Origin: Elymus sibiricus
Lineage: Eukaryota > Streptophyta > Magnoliopsida > Poales > Poaceae
Direction: 5' to 3'
Assembly (NCBI GenBank): GCA_039707655.1
Contig: CM077667.1
Coordinates: 546,944,222-547,008,221, forward strand
Length of the DNA: 64,000 nucleotides
Shown: piece after piece, positions 11,713-22,484 of the stretch
Numbering within the stretch: the first letter of the stretch is position 1
Layout: each line of letters starts with the position of its first letter
Notes under the pieces: model-generated
Databases searched by the model: none
The model's input: only the letters and a program-made list of their open reading frames with translations
What the model was told of the DNA's origin: nothing
Translations under genes and position numbers: made by a program

Positions 11713-13248
11713 TGTAAGATCGAGAAGAGTACGTCTAGAGGGGGGGGGTGATTAGACTACTTAACAAAATCAAAAACCTAACCTTTTCCCAATTTTAATG
11801 GTTGGCAGATTTTAGCAATTATAGCAAGTCTACCACACCCTACATATGCAAGTCATCAAGTATAGCAGCGAAAAGTAAACACATGCACATGTAAGTAAGG
11901 GTAGAGATAGGAAGATCAAACGCAATAGGGGACACGAAGATTTTTCCCGTGGTTCCGATAGGTGGTGCTATCGTACGTCCACGCTGATGGAGACTTCAAC
12001 CCACGGAGGGTAGCGGTTGCGCGAGTCCACGGAGGGCTCCACCCACAAGGGGTCCACGAAGAAGCAACCTTGTCTATACCATCACGGCTTACGTCCACGA
12101 AGGACTTGCCTCACTCGGGGTAGATCTTCATGAAGTAGGCGATCTCCTTGCCCGTACAAACTTATTGGTTCAACTCCACAACACGAAGTAGGAGGCTCCC
12201 AAGCGACACCTAACCAATCTAGGAGGCACCACCCTCCAAAAGGTAATAGATGTGGTAAGAATGATGAACTCCTTGCTCTTGTGCTTCAAAAGATAGTCTC
12301 CTCAACACACAATCACTCTCTCATAGATTTGGCTTGGTAGGAGGGGTTGATTGGGTGGAAAGCAACGTGGGGAGGCTAGAAATCAAGATTCATATGGTTG
12401 GAGTGGAAGATCTTCATCTCAACACATGAGTACGTGGCTCCCTCTCAGAAAAATGAATATGGCAAGTGTTGGGTCGTTCTGAGTGCTCTCTCACGAAATG
12501 AGAGGAGGTGGAGGGGTATATATAGGCATCTCCAAAAATCCAACTGTTACAACATTATTGCCCAACTCAGTGAAACCGAAGTAAAAACTCGGTCGTACCG
12601 ACTAGTGCAAAATGTGGCAACTTTAGGCGTTTCGGTGAAACCGATATATGAATCTCGGGTATGTCCGATTTTGGTTGGCCTGGTCAGTTCCAAATCTCGG
12701 TGGGACCGATTCTCAAAACTCGGGAATTCCGATTCTTAAAAATGGCTTACCCGAAAGTTGGTCACTGATTTCGGCATCACCGAAATGGCACTTGGTGTCA
12801 CCGAGAAGCTAGTGTTTGGCTTAGGATCTGTCTAGGGTTAAAACTCGGTAGGGCCGATTGTATAAAGTGGGTGGCACCGAATTTGACTTTGTAGGTTTGG
12901 ACAGAATGTTTTGTGGGAGAATGAATGAGTATTTTTGGTGGCTAACTCTAAGCACTTAAGCAACCAGATCATCATGGATACCTCATCCCCTTTTAATAGT
13001 ATTGGCTTTCCTATGGACTCAATTGTGATTTCTCACATAAAAGCAAAATGTAGAGTCTTGAAGCTTGAAGGTTTGCCAATCCTATTCCTTTCCTTCTTCT
13101 TCTTTCCTTGGGGTTCTCCTCATAGCATAGCCAATCCTCAGCAGTCTTCTGGACTTTTTTCTGAAACACTTGGTAAAACCATTAGTCCAAGAGACAATGT
13201 ATGTTGTCATGAATTATCAAAACCACCAAGGGAGCAAATGTGCTTTCA
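11713..13248 (-). repeat. 5' LTR of Sirevirus-like Copia (1536 bp)
   Basis: Transcribing LTR of the minus-strand element. TATATATA (minus strand) lies at 12517-12524 and the palindrome cluster at about 12568-12886. It is longer than the 3' LTR mainly by two blocks of 44 and 21 nt. Confidence 0.9.
12517..12524 (-). promoter_or_regulatory. TATA box of the Sirevirus-like Copia
   Basis: TATATATA on the minus strand, in the same block as in the other LTR, just downstream (in transcript sense) of the palindromic cluster. Confidence 0.6.
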
Positions 13249-13703
13249 CACACCACGTTGGCCCGCCATTCATGGGCCGAACCGAGGACCCACCAGTAGC
13301 TGAAGAATGGGCCCCGCATGCCCTGACCCTTGGCATGATCAGGATGGAGTTCTTCGAAGACTTGTCGTACACTTCAAGCCATATTTGAACGATCGGCATG
13401 CTTATCCCTAGATTGTAACCCTAGATGGCCCTGGTGCCTATATCAGCCGAGGGGTTTAGTCTGTGGAGATATGATTTCGAGGTCTCACAGCTTAGAACTC
13501 ATCCATACGATCTCGAGGTAGATCATACTATACTTTGTACTCCATCCACAATCAATATAATAAGAGCAGGACGTAGGGTTTTACCTCTTTGAGAGGGCCC
13601 AAACTTGGGGAAAACATCGTTTCCTTATTCTTCCTGTTACCATCTTGCTCAGATCATCAGCTTGGGACCGACTACCCGAGATCTGCCGGTTTTAGCACTG
13701 AAA
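13249..13703 (+). repeat. LTR of element B, remainder
   Basis: Resumes after the Copia target duplication. It contains GTGCCTATATCAGCCGAGG (decayed TATA region), TCAATATAATAAGAGCAGGA and ACCCGAGATCTGCCGGTTTT, and ends CACTGAAA (expected CACTGACA). Confidence 0.75.
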
Positions 13704-15022
13704 GTAGTACTTTGCTCCGATAGCTTCTAAACCTTCACAATAAATATATGAGTTAGTTATGACTAATAGGAGTTTGTGGGCTATAATCACTTCTACCTAG
13801 CCATAATTTGCTAGCCTCTTCGGTATCGTGCATTGTCCGTTCTCACCTCGAGACTTGCTGCACACTTCGCCGGTGGATCCAAATCTCGTGATATGATAAG
13901 ATGTATCACACAAAAGCCTTATATATCCTTCCTAAAAATAGCCACCATACCTATTATGGCATTTCCATAGCCATTCCGAGATATATTTCCATGCAACTTC
14001 CATGGATACTATTCGCATGACTTGAGCATTCATTGCCATTTTACTTTGCATGATCATATAGAGATGACATGATGTTTTGTGGAAAAGCCACCATTAATCA
14101 TTGCTATACATGTTACACTAGTTCATTGAACATCCTGGTACACTCCATAGGCATTCATATAGAGTTATATTTTTCAATTTATCGAGTTGTAAGTAAATTA
14201 AAGTGTGATGATCATCATTATTAGAGCATTGTTTGAGTGAGGAAAGGAATGATGGAGACTAATGAGTCCTCGGAAATGTAGGGATGAGATTCATTATATT
14301 GTTCTAAAAAAAGATAAAATAAAAAAAATCAGTGAAAAACGGGAAGGGGCAATGCTACTATCCTTTTACCACACTTGTGCTTCAAAGTAGCATCATGTTC
14401 TTCATATAGAGAGTCTCCATGATTTGTCACTTTCATATACTAGTTGGAATTTTTACATTATAGAACTTGGATTGTATATTCCGATGACGAGCTTCCTCAA
14501 ATGCTCGAGATCTTCATGAGCAAGCAAGTTTGATGCACACCCTCTTAGTTTCATATGGATAGCTTTCATACACTTATAGATCTAGTGCATCCGTTGCATG
14601 GCAATCCCTACTCCTCGCATTGATATCGATTGTAAGGCTTGTCCATTGCCTAGCGATCCGCCGAGTTGATGTGAGACTTTTTCCACTTTTTTTCTTCCCT
14701 TAAAAATCCCTACCATCATTCTCTTTGCCATCCGAAGAGCTAAGTCCAAGGCTCATGCTCATGTATTCAGTGGAGTTGAAAAAGCTGAAGCAAGAAAAAA
14801 GTATGATACAATTGCTTGGTTTGGAGCTGGGTTGACTCATGATTTATACTTTATGTTAAGAAGACCGAGCTATGCCATTCTTACATGATTAAATGATTAG
14901 GAATTACATTCATTACCACCCTTTATTTTGAAGGGTAATGATTATTTTTCTAGCTTTCTTACATATTATCGTTTTGATATCAATTAAATCATAGCTTCCC
15001 AAAATTCATACCGCAAATGAAT
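13704..15022 (+). other. 3' untranslated region of Gypsy element C
   Basis: No open frame of note. Low-complexity AAAAAAGATAAAATAAAA at about 14305, and many short stretches typical of this long Gypsy 3' UTR. TGAAT at 15018-15022 is the left target duplication of the next element. Confidence 0.65.
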
Positions 15023-15421
15023 TGTTGGCGCAGGACCTTCCGACTCGTCGAGTACTTTCCGATGAGTATACGCACGTATACCACCCTGCTCCCTGACGCG
15101 TCCGGCCGACCGTTTCTTTTGGCCAACTCCGGCACGTAGCAAGCTTGCAAGGCTAGCTAGCCAAGCTAGCCGATGTATTTCGCCGAGACACACGAGATCG
15201 GTTTGTATGGAGATACGCCGTACACGAGAACATAATCGGAGTTGATGGCAACAGGACCGTATCGGTCCTGTCGATCTATATTACTTTTGATCTGGTGTTT
15301 CTGGTGTTACAAATCGTAGGGGTACATAGCTATTTATATTAGCTAAACTAGTCCTAATACAAATCCTATTCGGTGAGTGAACCTAGCCCGTACCGGACTG
15401 GTCTCGTGGTTATTCCCAAAA
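15023..15421 (-). repeat. 3' LTR of element G (399 bp)
   Basis: Starts TGTTGGCGCAGGACC and ends near GTTATTCCCAAAA (mutated from CCAACA). The polypurine tract TTTAGGGGGTGAT (minus strand) abuts it at about 15422-15434. Confidence 0.85.
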
Positions 15422-15444
15422 ATCACCCCCTAAACACGATGTCC

Positions 15445-17367
15445 TCACTTGATAGCTTGGACGCCGATCCTTCCCCGCATCTCCGTGAACTTCTGTCGTC
15501 CCAAAGACTTGGTCATGATATCTGCAAGCTGGTCGTCAGTGCAAACGTAGTTGACTTCAATCTTCCCTTCTTCCATGCACTCCCGTATGTACTGATACCT
15601 TATATCGATGTGCTTGGTCCTATCATGATACACTGGATTCTTACATAGGGAAATCGAAGACTTGTTATCAACATTGAGCACCTTTCTTTCCGGTTCCTTG
15701 TCCGTGAGGTCACCGAGTAGCCTTTCTAGCCGCACACCCTGACCCACCGTGGTTGCAGCTTCAATATACTCTGCTTCACAGGATGATAATGCGACCACCT
15801 TTTTCTTTTGTGATAGCCAAGTCACTATGTTCCCGCCCAAGAAATATGCCATTCCCGAGGTACTTTTATGGTCATCCACATCTCCTGCCAGGTCGCTATC
15901 ACTATAGCCAAGTAGCTCCACCATTTCCTTCTTCTTCTCTCTCAAATAGACACAACCGAAATTTGTTGTCCCTTTGATGTACCTGGGTATATGTTTGACA
16001 GCTGCCCAATGTTCAGTCGTGGGCGCTTTCACGATGCGACTCACTATGCCAACGGAATAGACCAAATCCGGTAGTGTATTCACAAGATACCTTAGGCTTC
16101 CGACCACACTTCTATAATCCGTTGCATCAACCGCGGGGGCTTCACTACTTTTGCTAAGTTTAAGCCGAGGCCCCATTGGAACATAAGTTGGGCTGCAATC
16201 CTCCATGCTACAACTTTCAAGTATCTTCTTTGCATATGCCTCTTGACAAAATGTGATCCCCTCCAGCTTTTGTTGTACCTCGATCCTGAGGTAGTATGTC
16301 AAGAGCCCTAGATCACTCGTCTTGAGTAGCTCCTTCATCTGTAGCTTGAATCTCACAATCTCCTCTTCGTCTGCTCCAGTTATCAAGAGATCATCAACAT
16401 AGATGCCCACTAAGAGACGATCGTTGCCTTTACCTCGCTTGTACAAAACATGCTTGAGTGGACTTTTCTCGAAAGCAAGAGAAATAAATGTACGGTAAAG
16501 CTTGATGTTCCACGTCCGAGGAGATTGATGTAGCCCGTACAACGCCTTGTGTAGCTTCAATACCTTATGCTCCTCTCCTTCTTTGATGTATCCTGGTGGT
16601 TGCTTCACGTATACTTCTTCTTCCAACTCCCCGTTCAAAGACGCGGATTTTACATGCATGTGATGTAGCCTCCAAGATTCTTGAGCCGCGAGAGCTATAA
16701 CTAGCCTCACCGATTCCATCCTTGTGACTAGAGAGAACACTTCCTCGAAGTCCACACCTTGATCTTGCACGAATCCTTTAGATATGAGAAGAGCTTTATG
16801 ATTCACCAAGTTACCTTCAACATCCTTCTTGACTTTGTACACCCACTTGAGCCCTATGGCTTTATAGCCGTTGGGAAGATCCGTGAGCTCCCATACTTTG
16901 TTGTCTCGTATCCATCCCAACTCTTCATCCATAGCATGACGCCAGTACTCCTCCTTGTTTGCATCTTCAAATTTCGTCGGTTCCTTGACGCTTAGCAAAC
17001 AATGTCGACCTCTTCTTTTAATTTTCACTGGATTTATTGTTCGAAGTGCTTCCTTCGGGTATAAATCCACCACTGGTCGAAGACGTACTGGTGTCGGAGG
17101 ACGTTCCCTTATCTCCTGTTCCATCAAAGACGAGGAAATTTCATCTGAAGTTGCCACACTTACAATTTCTGGCGATTGGATCACCCCTAGGCTGGCTACA
17201 CTTCCTCCAGGTGAACCAGGTGAGACTGGCGCACGTACAGGAGAACCAACAGCCCCATGCACGTGGCCTTCTGGCCCTCTTGGCACAGCATGAGGGCTAC
17301 GTCCCTTCTGTCCGCTGGACAAACCTCCATCTGCGCTGGAATCTCTCGAATCTAGCTCTGATACCAT
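15445..17367 (-). CDS. truncated Copia pol: reverse transcriptase and RNase H
   Basis: An uninterrupted 640-codon frame. The first about 110 residues are a Ser/Pro/Gly-rich linker as found between integrase and reverse transcriptase. The RT follows (WVYKVKKD about residue 180, YVKQPPGY about 260, YVDDLLITG about 330), then RNase H (DSDLAGDVDDHKSTSG about 505, SSCEAEYIEAATT about 540, HIDIRYQYIRE about 595), and the usual C-terminus. Oddly, the ATG belongs to a Copia primer-binding site: minus strand 17367-17355 reads ATGGTATCAGAGC, in frame with pol. The gag, protease and integrase domains are deleted between the primer site and the linker. Unbroken RT and RNase H suggest a fairly recent element, but it cannot be autonomous. 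Translation of this frame is unproven. Confidence 0.8.
   Translation of the reverse strand: MVSELDSRDSSADGGLSSGQKGRSPHAVPRGPEGHVHGAVGSPVRAPVSPGSPGGSVASLGVIQSPEIVSVATSDEISSSLMEQEIRERPPTPVRLRPVVDLYPKEALRTINPVKIKRRGRHCLLSVKEPTKFEDANKEEYWRHAMDEELGWIRDNKVWELTDLPNGYKAIGLKWVYKVKKDVEGNLVNHKALLISKGFVQDQGVDFEEVFSLVTRMESVRLVIALAAQESWRLHHMHVKSASLNGELEEEVYVKQPPGYIKEGEEHKVLKLHKALYGLHQSPRTWNIKLYRTFISLAFEKSPLKHVLYKRGKGNDRLLVGIYVDDLLITGADEEEIVRFKLQMKELLKTSDLGLLTYYLRIEVQQKLEGITFCQEAYAKKILESCSMEDCSPTYVPMGPRLKLSKSSEAPAVDATDYRSVVGSLRYLVNTLPDLVYSVGIVSRIVKAPTTEHWAAVKHIPRYIKGTTNFGCVYLREKKKEMVELLGYSDSDLAGDVDDHKSTSGMAYFLGGNIVTWLSQKKKVVALSSCEAEYIEAATTVGQGVRLERLLGDLTDKEPERKVLNVDNKSSISLCKNPVYHDRTKHIDIRYQYIRECMEEGKIEVNYVCTDDQLADIMTKSLGRQKFTEMRGRIGVQAIK
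17355..17366 (-). promoter_or_regulatory. internal Copia primer-binding site
   Basis: Minus strand TGGTATCAGAGC, a perfect initiator Met-tRNA complement, preceded by TTCTAACAAA as after an LTR end. It is about 2.3 kb inside the LTR of element G rather than next to it. Confidence 0.8.
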
Positions 17368-17368
17368 T

Positions 17369-19688
17369 TGTTAGAATTAATCCGAGGCTACCATCGATCT
17401 TCCGAGGACCAAGCAATCACACGAGGCATGACACCGAGATTTGTTAACGAGGTTCACCGATATGGCTACATCCCCGGGGCCTGACTACGGGCGCTCCTCC
17501 CCGTGACACCGTCACAATACCGCACCCCGGTCGCCCGGGCATCGGCACACGCCGCCAGCTCCCCCTGCATGTCTGTGCTATTATGTTGGCATAGGTTACA
17601 TCGTGTGTCTACCCCCGCATTATTTGAGAGGCCTAGGATACAAGTGTCCTACTTAGACACGACTCCATATCCTATCTAAACACAATAATACTACAAGTCC
17701 AACTGTAACCTACCTTGTATACAATATTTGACACAACTCCAATAAACTACACCTTGGCGAATATTCTCCATCACCCTGGATTCGTCATGCGTCAAACTTC
17801 CATGTACATTGGACTTGAGTATATCCCATGAGTACCGCTGCTACTCCAAACACTCCATGTGACTCCACCTGCAACTTGTAGTCCCTTCTTTTCTTGAGCA
17901 CAGTCAACGCTCGAGCGAAATTAAATTCCACATTACTCTAGTTTGCGCTTCCAACTTTTAGAGTATCCGTTCAACGCCGTCACACACCGATCACAGACCT
18001 GCGTGAATGTGAACAACTCACATATTGGGTGTCATACATAAGAGTTACCTTAACTCAACATCACAGCTCTTCCTTGACCGCCTGTCTGAAACTTGAAGGA
18101 ATTTCACCATTGCTTGTAGTCATTCCGAGACAAATTCGCAGTTGTCTGACCACATGTATGACCATCAGAGCCTTGGCCCGTCTCCATGTCCCATGCATAC
18201 CGCACGCCTCGCCGCAATTACCACATCGAGGCTCTACTGTCCCGGTCGAGTCTCAAGGGTCGCAAACCCACACCACTCAACCCCCACTGCAGAGTACCAT
18301 CGATCATCGCCGACGGATGACGAGTTTCACGTTTCCATCAGACCACTGGGCTCCAGTCCGAACTACGTGCCACTCACGTTTTTCCTGCTGAAATAGGCTT
18401 CAATTCTCTGGATCCTGACACCGTAGCCCCTCAGTCAGCACCGAGTGAAGTCTTTCAAACTCCAGCTCCACCTTCAACATGACTCCATGGTAGATGATCA
18501 GTCCACCCTCACGCCCCGTCGATTTCAAGCTCCGTATGCACACCATCGTGAATCAACCCGCGCCATAGTCTTGTCAAAGCCGCACACGCTCTCGGGCATG
18601 TGTCACGTGTTTCCACGCCCAGAAGTCAGTCACCATCAGCATCACGCTCCTACGTCGTTGTCGCCGATTCCACTACCGTCTTCTGTACCAAAGGACTCGC
18701 GTCGATCCGTCAGACTAACAAGTCTGACCCAGCCGAACTTCCCGACTGGAACCATCTGCAACTCCTCACAGTCCTCATCCTTCGTCTGGCTTGACATCCC
18801 ACAACGCCTTCAAGCATTCACTATTGTGCCAATAATTTTTCATCCTTATCTACCATAACCCAAGGTTTCCAGTTCGGTCGAACTTCTCCACCTGAAAGTT
18901 GATATCCGTTGGTGCCATGGTTCTTTGTACGACTGAACCGTGAAAAAATATCGAGCACTCTTTTCGTGTTCCCCAAGTACACCGAGTATACTAGTTGCAA
19001 ATCCAACAAAATTGCTTCTGGTCGTCACGTAAAGTGGCTCCCATGGCTCAAATACATATGCTAGCGATAACTGCCAATGCCTTAGCTATTTCCAACGGAC
19101 GTGTGGCACGGTGGAATTTTCCCGTACACGAAGGAGCTGCCTTGTTGCTGCACATCTCCGGCTCGGAATGAGGAGAACACATCTCCTCCCGGGAGTCGGT
19201 CCCTTTTTTTAAAAAAAATTGTTTGGATTGCTCACCACATATGTCATGTGGTCGGTCCCTTTTCTTTTTGTCCAAAACAAATCCTACGATGCTGCCTTGC
19301 TATACGACCCGAGTTGCGATTCCACGAGCACAGCCTGCGTACCACAGACCATCTTTGGCCTGCCCGGCCACAACACGCCACTTGGGCCTCGCACAGGGCT
19401 CGGCCAGCCACGCGCTCCTTCCAGGACTCTTCAAGCGCTGCGTCGAGCGCTTTGCCATGTTGTGCATGCGTACCGCTGCCGCTCAAACGGATCGAGCCGC
19501 ATGATCCGATTCCAACCGCAAGTCGCCGAGATTGCTCTTTGCCCGACTTCTTCCGATCGATCTCAACCGTGCAAACACTTATTGCTTTTACGCCAACTTC
19601 CGTGTAGACGATATCGATCTAAAAAATCAAGCCGCCCACTGAATTAACATGATCCGCCTCGATCTCAAACCTTGCTCATGATAACACT
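17369..19688 (-). other. foreign block inside element G, probably LTR/leader of another Copia family
   Basis: Read on the minus strand, the block ends GGTAGCCTCGGATTAATTCTAACA directly before the primer site, exactly as a Copia 5' LTR would. The preceding ATATCGGTGAACCTCGTT sequence looks like LTR U5. Its other boundary is unclear. Several short open frames on the plus strand (18029-18858, 19101-19647) have no recognisable domain and I do not call them genes. Next to the real LTR (about 19675-19688) a weak site GTTATCATGAGC resembles a degenerate primer-binding site. Confidence 0.5.
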
Positions 19689-20069
19689 TGTTTGCGCAGG
19701 TCCCTCCGACTCGTCGAGTACTTTCTGACGAGTATACGCACATATACAGCCCTGCTCCCTGACGCGTACCGGCCGGCCGTTTCTTTTGGCCAACTCAGGC
19801 ACGTAGCAAGCTTGCAAGGCTGGCTACACACGAGATCGGTTTCTATGGAGATACGCCGTACGTGAGAACACAATCGGAGTTGAGGGCTACAGGACCGTAA
19901 TGGTCCTATCGATCTATATTACTTTTGATCTGGTGTTTCTGGTGTTACAAATTGTAAGGGTACATAGCTATTTATATTAGCTAAACTAGTCCTAAACTAG
20001 TCCTAATACAAATCTATTCGGTAACTAAACCTAACCCGTACTAGACTGGTCTCGTGGTTATTTCCAACA
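19689..20069 (-). repeat. 5' LTR of element G (381 bp)
   Basis: Starts TGTTTGCGCAGGTCC and ends TTATTTCCAACA. It lacks about 20 bp present in the other LTR near GCTAGCTAGCCAAGC. Confidence 0.85.
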
Positions 20070-20171
20070 TGAATTACGTGACTAAGATATATTAGGTAGC
20101 GTTTTACATCAAAAATTATGTTTATATCATTTACCTACTCGAGGACGAGCATGAATTAAGCTTGGGGATGC

Positions 20172-21214
20172 TAATACGTCTCCAACGTATCCATAAATTT
20201 TTTTCATACTATTATATTATCAATCTTGTATGCTTTATATGACATTTTATATTGTTTTGATGGACTAAACTATTAACTCAGTGTCTAGTGCCAACTCTTG
20301 TTTTGAGCATGTTTTTGGTTTTCCAGAAAATTCATACCAAACAAAGTCCAAACACGACGAAACTTTTTGATAATTTTTCTGGATGAAAAGAGACCCCGGA
20401 AGCTTCAGGAGAAGCCAGGAGATCTACGAGAGAGCCACAAGGCAGGGGCACGCCCTGGATGGTAGGGCGCGCCTAGGTGCCTTGTGTTTTCCCTCTTCCT
20501 CCGATTGACCTAATTATTGGGCTATAAATTCTCATATATCCAGAAACCTTTAGGGGATGTCCCAAAACAATTTTATCTTCGCCGCAAGCCCCTAGTCTTC
20601 CGCGATCCCATCTGAAGGCCTTTTTCGGTACTTCACCGGAGGGGGGAAACCATTGGGGAGTCAATCTGCATCGAACTTATTGCCTCCATGATGATGTGTG
20701 AGTAGTTCCAACATGACCTACGGGTCCATAGCTGTAGCTAGACGACTTTCTCTCTCTCTTTTGATCTTCAATACAATGATCACATCTGAGATCAATCCGA
20801 TGTAAACTTTTGTGGTGTGTTTGTTGGGATCCGAGAATTGTGGATTAATAATCAGATTATTCATTGAAAGTATTTGAGTCTTTTCTGATATTTATTTATT
20901 TATGATTTTATAGCCTTGTATTTCTCTCCGATCTATCTATCTCTTTTGTCAAATCAGATCGATTTATCTTCGGGGTAAGAGGTGCTTGGCAGTAGGTTCA
21001 ATCTTGCGATCTCCTTACTGTGTGACAGGAGGAGTTGCAAGGCACATATTTGTATTGTTGCTACTAAGGATAAAACAATGGGGCTAGAACATATTAATTG
21101 ATCTTGCGTTGTCTACATTATGTCATCTTGCTTAAACTATTACTCTGTTTATTATGAGCTTAATACTTTGAGATGCATACTGGATAGCGGTCTTGGTGTA
21201 GAGTAATAGTAGTA
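20172..21214 (+). repeat. LTR of Gypsy element C, first part
   Basis: Begins TAATACGTCTCCAACGTATC (expected TG at the first two bases) after the purine-rich AAGCTTGGGGATGC. It continues with the GTGTGAGTAGTTCCAACATGA and TGCATACTGGATAGCGGTC blocks up to the CACTA target site GTA (21212-21214). Confidence 0.8.
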
Positions 21215-21508
21215 CACTAGTACATAAGAGGGCTTTGGTCCAGGCCGGGCCAGCCCATTAGTCCCGGTTCACTCACGAACCGGGACCAATGGGGGCATTG
21301 GTCCCGGTTCGTGAGGCCAGGGGGCCGGCCGGGCCTCGTGGGGCATTGGTCCCGGTTCGTATGACCCCTTTGGTTCCGGTTCCAGACACGAACCGGGACC
21401 AATGGGCCTCGCTCCTGGCCCACAACCATTGGTCCCGGTTCGTGGCTCGAACCGGGACCAAAGGGGATCCTTTAGTCCCGGTTCCAGCCACGAACCGGGA
21501 CCAATGAG
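21215..21508 (+). repeat. left terminal and subterminal repeat cluster of CACTA
   Basis: CACTA end followed by about six copies of the GGTCCCGGTTCGTG motif in both orientations, several as palindromes such as GTCCCGGTTCACTCACGAACCGGGAC and GTTCCGGTTCCAGACACGAACCGGGAC. In En/Spm such subterminal motifs bind the TNPA-type protein; binding here is inferred. Confidence 0.85.
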
Positions 21509-21513
21509 ATGCC

Positions 21514-21521
21514 TATATATA
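21514..21521 (+). promoter_or_regulatory. TATA box of the first CACTA gene group
   Basis: TATATATA about 10 bp after the last GAACCGGGACC motif, about 380 bp upstream of the first ATG at 21903. Putative transcription would start near the GCAGAGCACTCC stretch at about 21537. Confidence 0.65.
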
Positions 21522-21902
21522 CCCCCTCGCCAGCGAGCAGAGCACTCCACACTGCTCTGTTTTTCTGGCCGGCGAGGGGAGAGCTTTGTGGTGCTCTAGC
21601 TCACCTCCTATGCACATGAGGTGTTCGATGAAATGCCCGAGCCACACTTAAGCTTTCTGCTCTCGAAGCTCCTTGTCCAAGCTCCATTTTTCTCAAGATT
21701 TGTTTAGGTTTGGCGGTCCGTCCTGTCCCGTCCCCGTCCTCACCGCCGTCGATCGCCCGCGTCCATCTCGGCGCCGGCACCACTGTGGTTAGCCTCTTCT
21801 TCTTATCTTCTTTCTAAAAGAAAAAAGTTCTTACTTGTATCATTTAGATAGATACTTGTGTAATTTTCTTACTTTTATTATTGTTTGTTATTATATAGTG
21901 CC

Positions 21903-22348
21903 ATGGTCATGGTATCCGCCCACGTCGGCCCTCGTCCGGTCTATGATTCGGATGTGGTATATATTATCTTTTATAACTATTTGTTTTATTTAGTGTTTAT
22001 GACAATTATGCTGACCAACGTGACATAGATGTGTTTATCTAGGAGGTATGTGAACCGGAAATTCCAACCGACCCACTTGTCGAGAGGTTAAATTTAGTTG
22101 AAAAAGAAAACGAGGATTTGAAAGAAAAATTGAAAAGAATTGAGGAGGAGAAGATGAAATTGGAGTTGCATGTTGCCGATGTCGTCGATGACCACAAGAT
22201 CAAGATGGATGCAATGCGCTTGAAGATTAGAAAGATAAGAAAATATGCCATTGATAATGAGGCTTGGTATCATTATGCTGTTGGATCAATTGTTACCTTA
22301 GTTGCCATTATGATCGCATTTGTTGTTGCATTTAAATGTTTTACATAG
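21903..22348 (+). CDS. small CACTA-encoded coiled-coil protein with C-terminal membrane segment (119 aa, two exons)
   Basis: Exon 1 at 21903-21956 (18 codons), intron 21957-22042 with GT and AG borders, exon 2 at 22043-22348; the junction is in frame (phase 0). Residues about 25-75 are a highly charged, heptad-like Glu/Lys segment (KEKLKRIEEEKMKLEL), predicted as a coiled coil. Residues about 97-116 (AVGSIVTLVAIMIAFVVAF) form one hydrophobic helix ending in a short KCFT tail, the look of a tail-anchored membrane protein. A splice acceptor (ATATAG, 21893-21898) lies just before the ATG, suggesting a 5' leader intron. The gene lies between the left promoter and the transposase. I recognise such an open frame as recurrent in Triticeae CACTA elements but know no function for it. 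Partial duplication downstream. Confidence 0.75.
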
Positions 22349-22484
22349 TTGTATGTTAGTTTCAATTTATGTTTTAATTAGATGCTCTAGAGAGCTGTAT
22401 GTTGTTCTATGAGAACTATGTGTGAACTTTATGTATTTATTTTTTCAATAATAACATTTGATCACTTCTCTATTCACTTCTCTA

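Larger units (their letters stand above)
4544..13248 (-). mobile_element. complete Sirevirus-like Copia retrotransposon (8705 bp)
   Basis: Two LTRs beginning TGTAAGATC and ending GTGCTTTCA flank an internal region whose coding strand is minus. A perfect 5-bp target duplication CACAC (4539-4543 and 13249-13253) marks the insertion. The primer-binding site lies beside the right LTR and the polypurine tract beside the left, confirming minus orientation. The Sirevirus (Maximus/Opie/Ji-like) assignment rests on three things: the integrase-region wording (SACQAGKQMGG, NIMTTRRPLEMLHMD), the array of purine tracts before the 3' LTR, and the palindromic CGGT-N3-ACCG motifs in the LTRs. The last two are reported hallmarks of Sireviruses. 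Confidence 0.92.
3274..13703 (+). mobile_element. Gypsy/Tat LTR retrotransposon B, 3' portion (host of A and of the Sirevirus-like Copia)
   Basis: Between the end of element A and 4513 lies the first part of a second antisense gag-like gene and its upstream non-coding DNA. An LTR follows from 4514, interrupted after 30 bp by the Copia element at 4544-13248, and resumes at 13249/13254 to 13703. The LTR reads GGTGTCCTGGACTAGGGGGTG at its start; the first dinucleotide is AG rather than TG, which I take as a mutation. Downstream of 13703 the sequence switches to the 3' UTR of a different Gypsy element (C), so B itself inserted into C. Confidence 0.75.
15023..20069 (-). mobile_element. chimeric Copia-type element G (5047 bp)
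   Basis: LTR-like repeats of about 399 bp (15023-15421) and 381 bp (19689-20069) share CGCAGG-CC-TCCGACTCGTCGAG, the run through GAGATCGGTTT, and the end CTCGTGGTTATT-CCAACA. The target duplication TGAAT (15018-15022, 20070-20074) is perfect. The coding strand is minus. The interior is composite: a Copia pol 3' half (15445-17367) is fused at its start to a second primer-binding site and to about 2.3 kb of unrelated, LTR-like sequence. Gag, protease and integrase are missing, so it is non-autonomous. Confidence 0.85.

Noticed and set aside
18029..19647. Overlapping Pro/Ser/His-rich plus-strand frames inside Copia element G
   Set aside because: Antisense to the element, mutually overlapping, without motifs; probably chance frames in an LTR/leader block.
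21217..21599. Open frames on both strands at the CACTA left end rich in WSR, GPVP and NRDQ words
   Set aside because: They are translations of the palindromic subterminal motifs.
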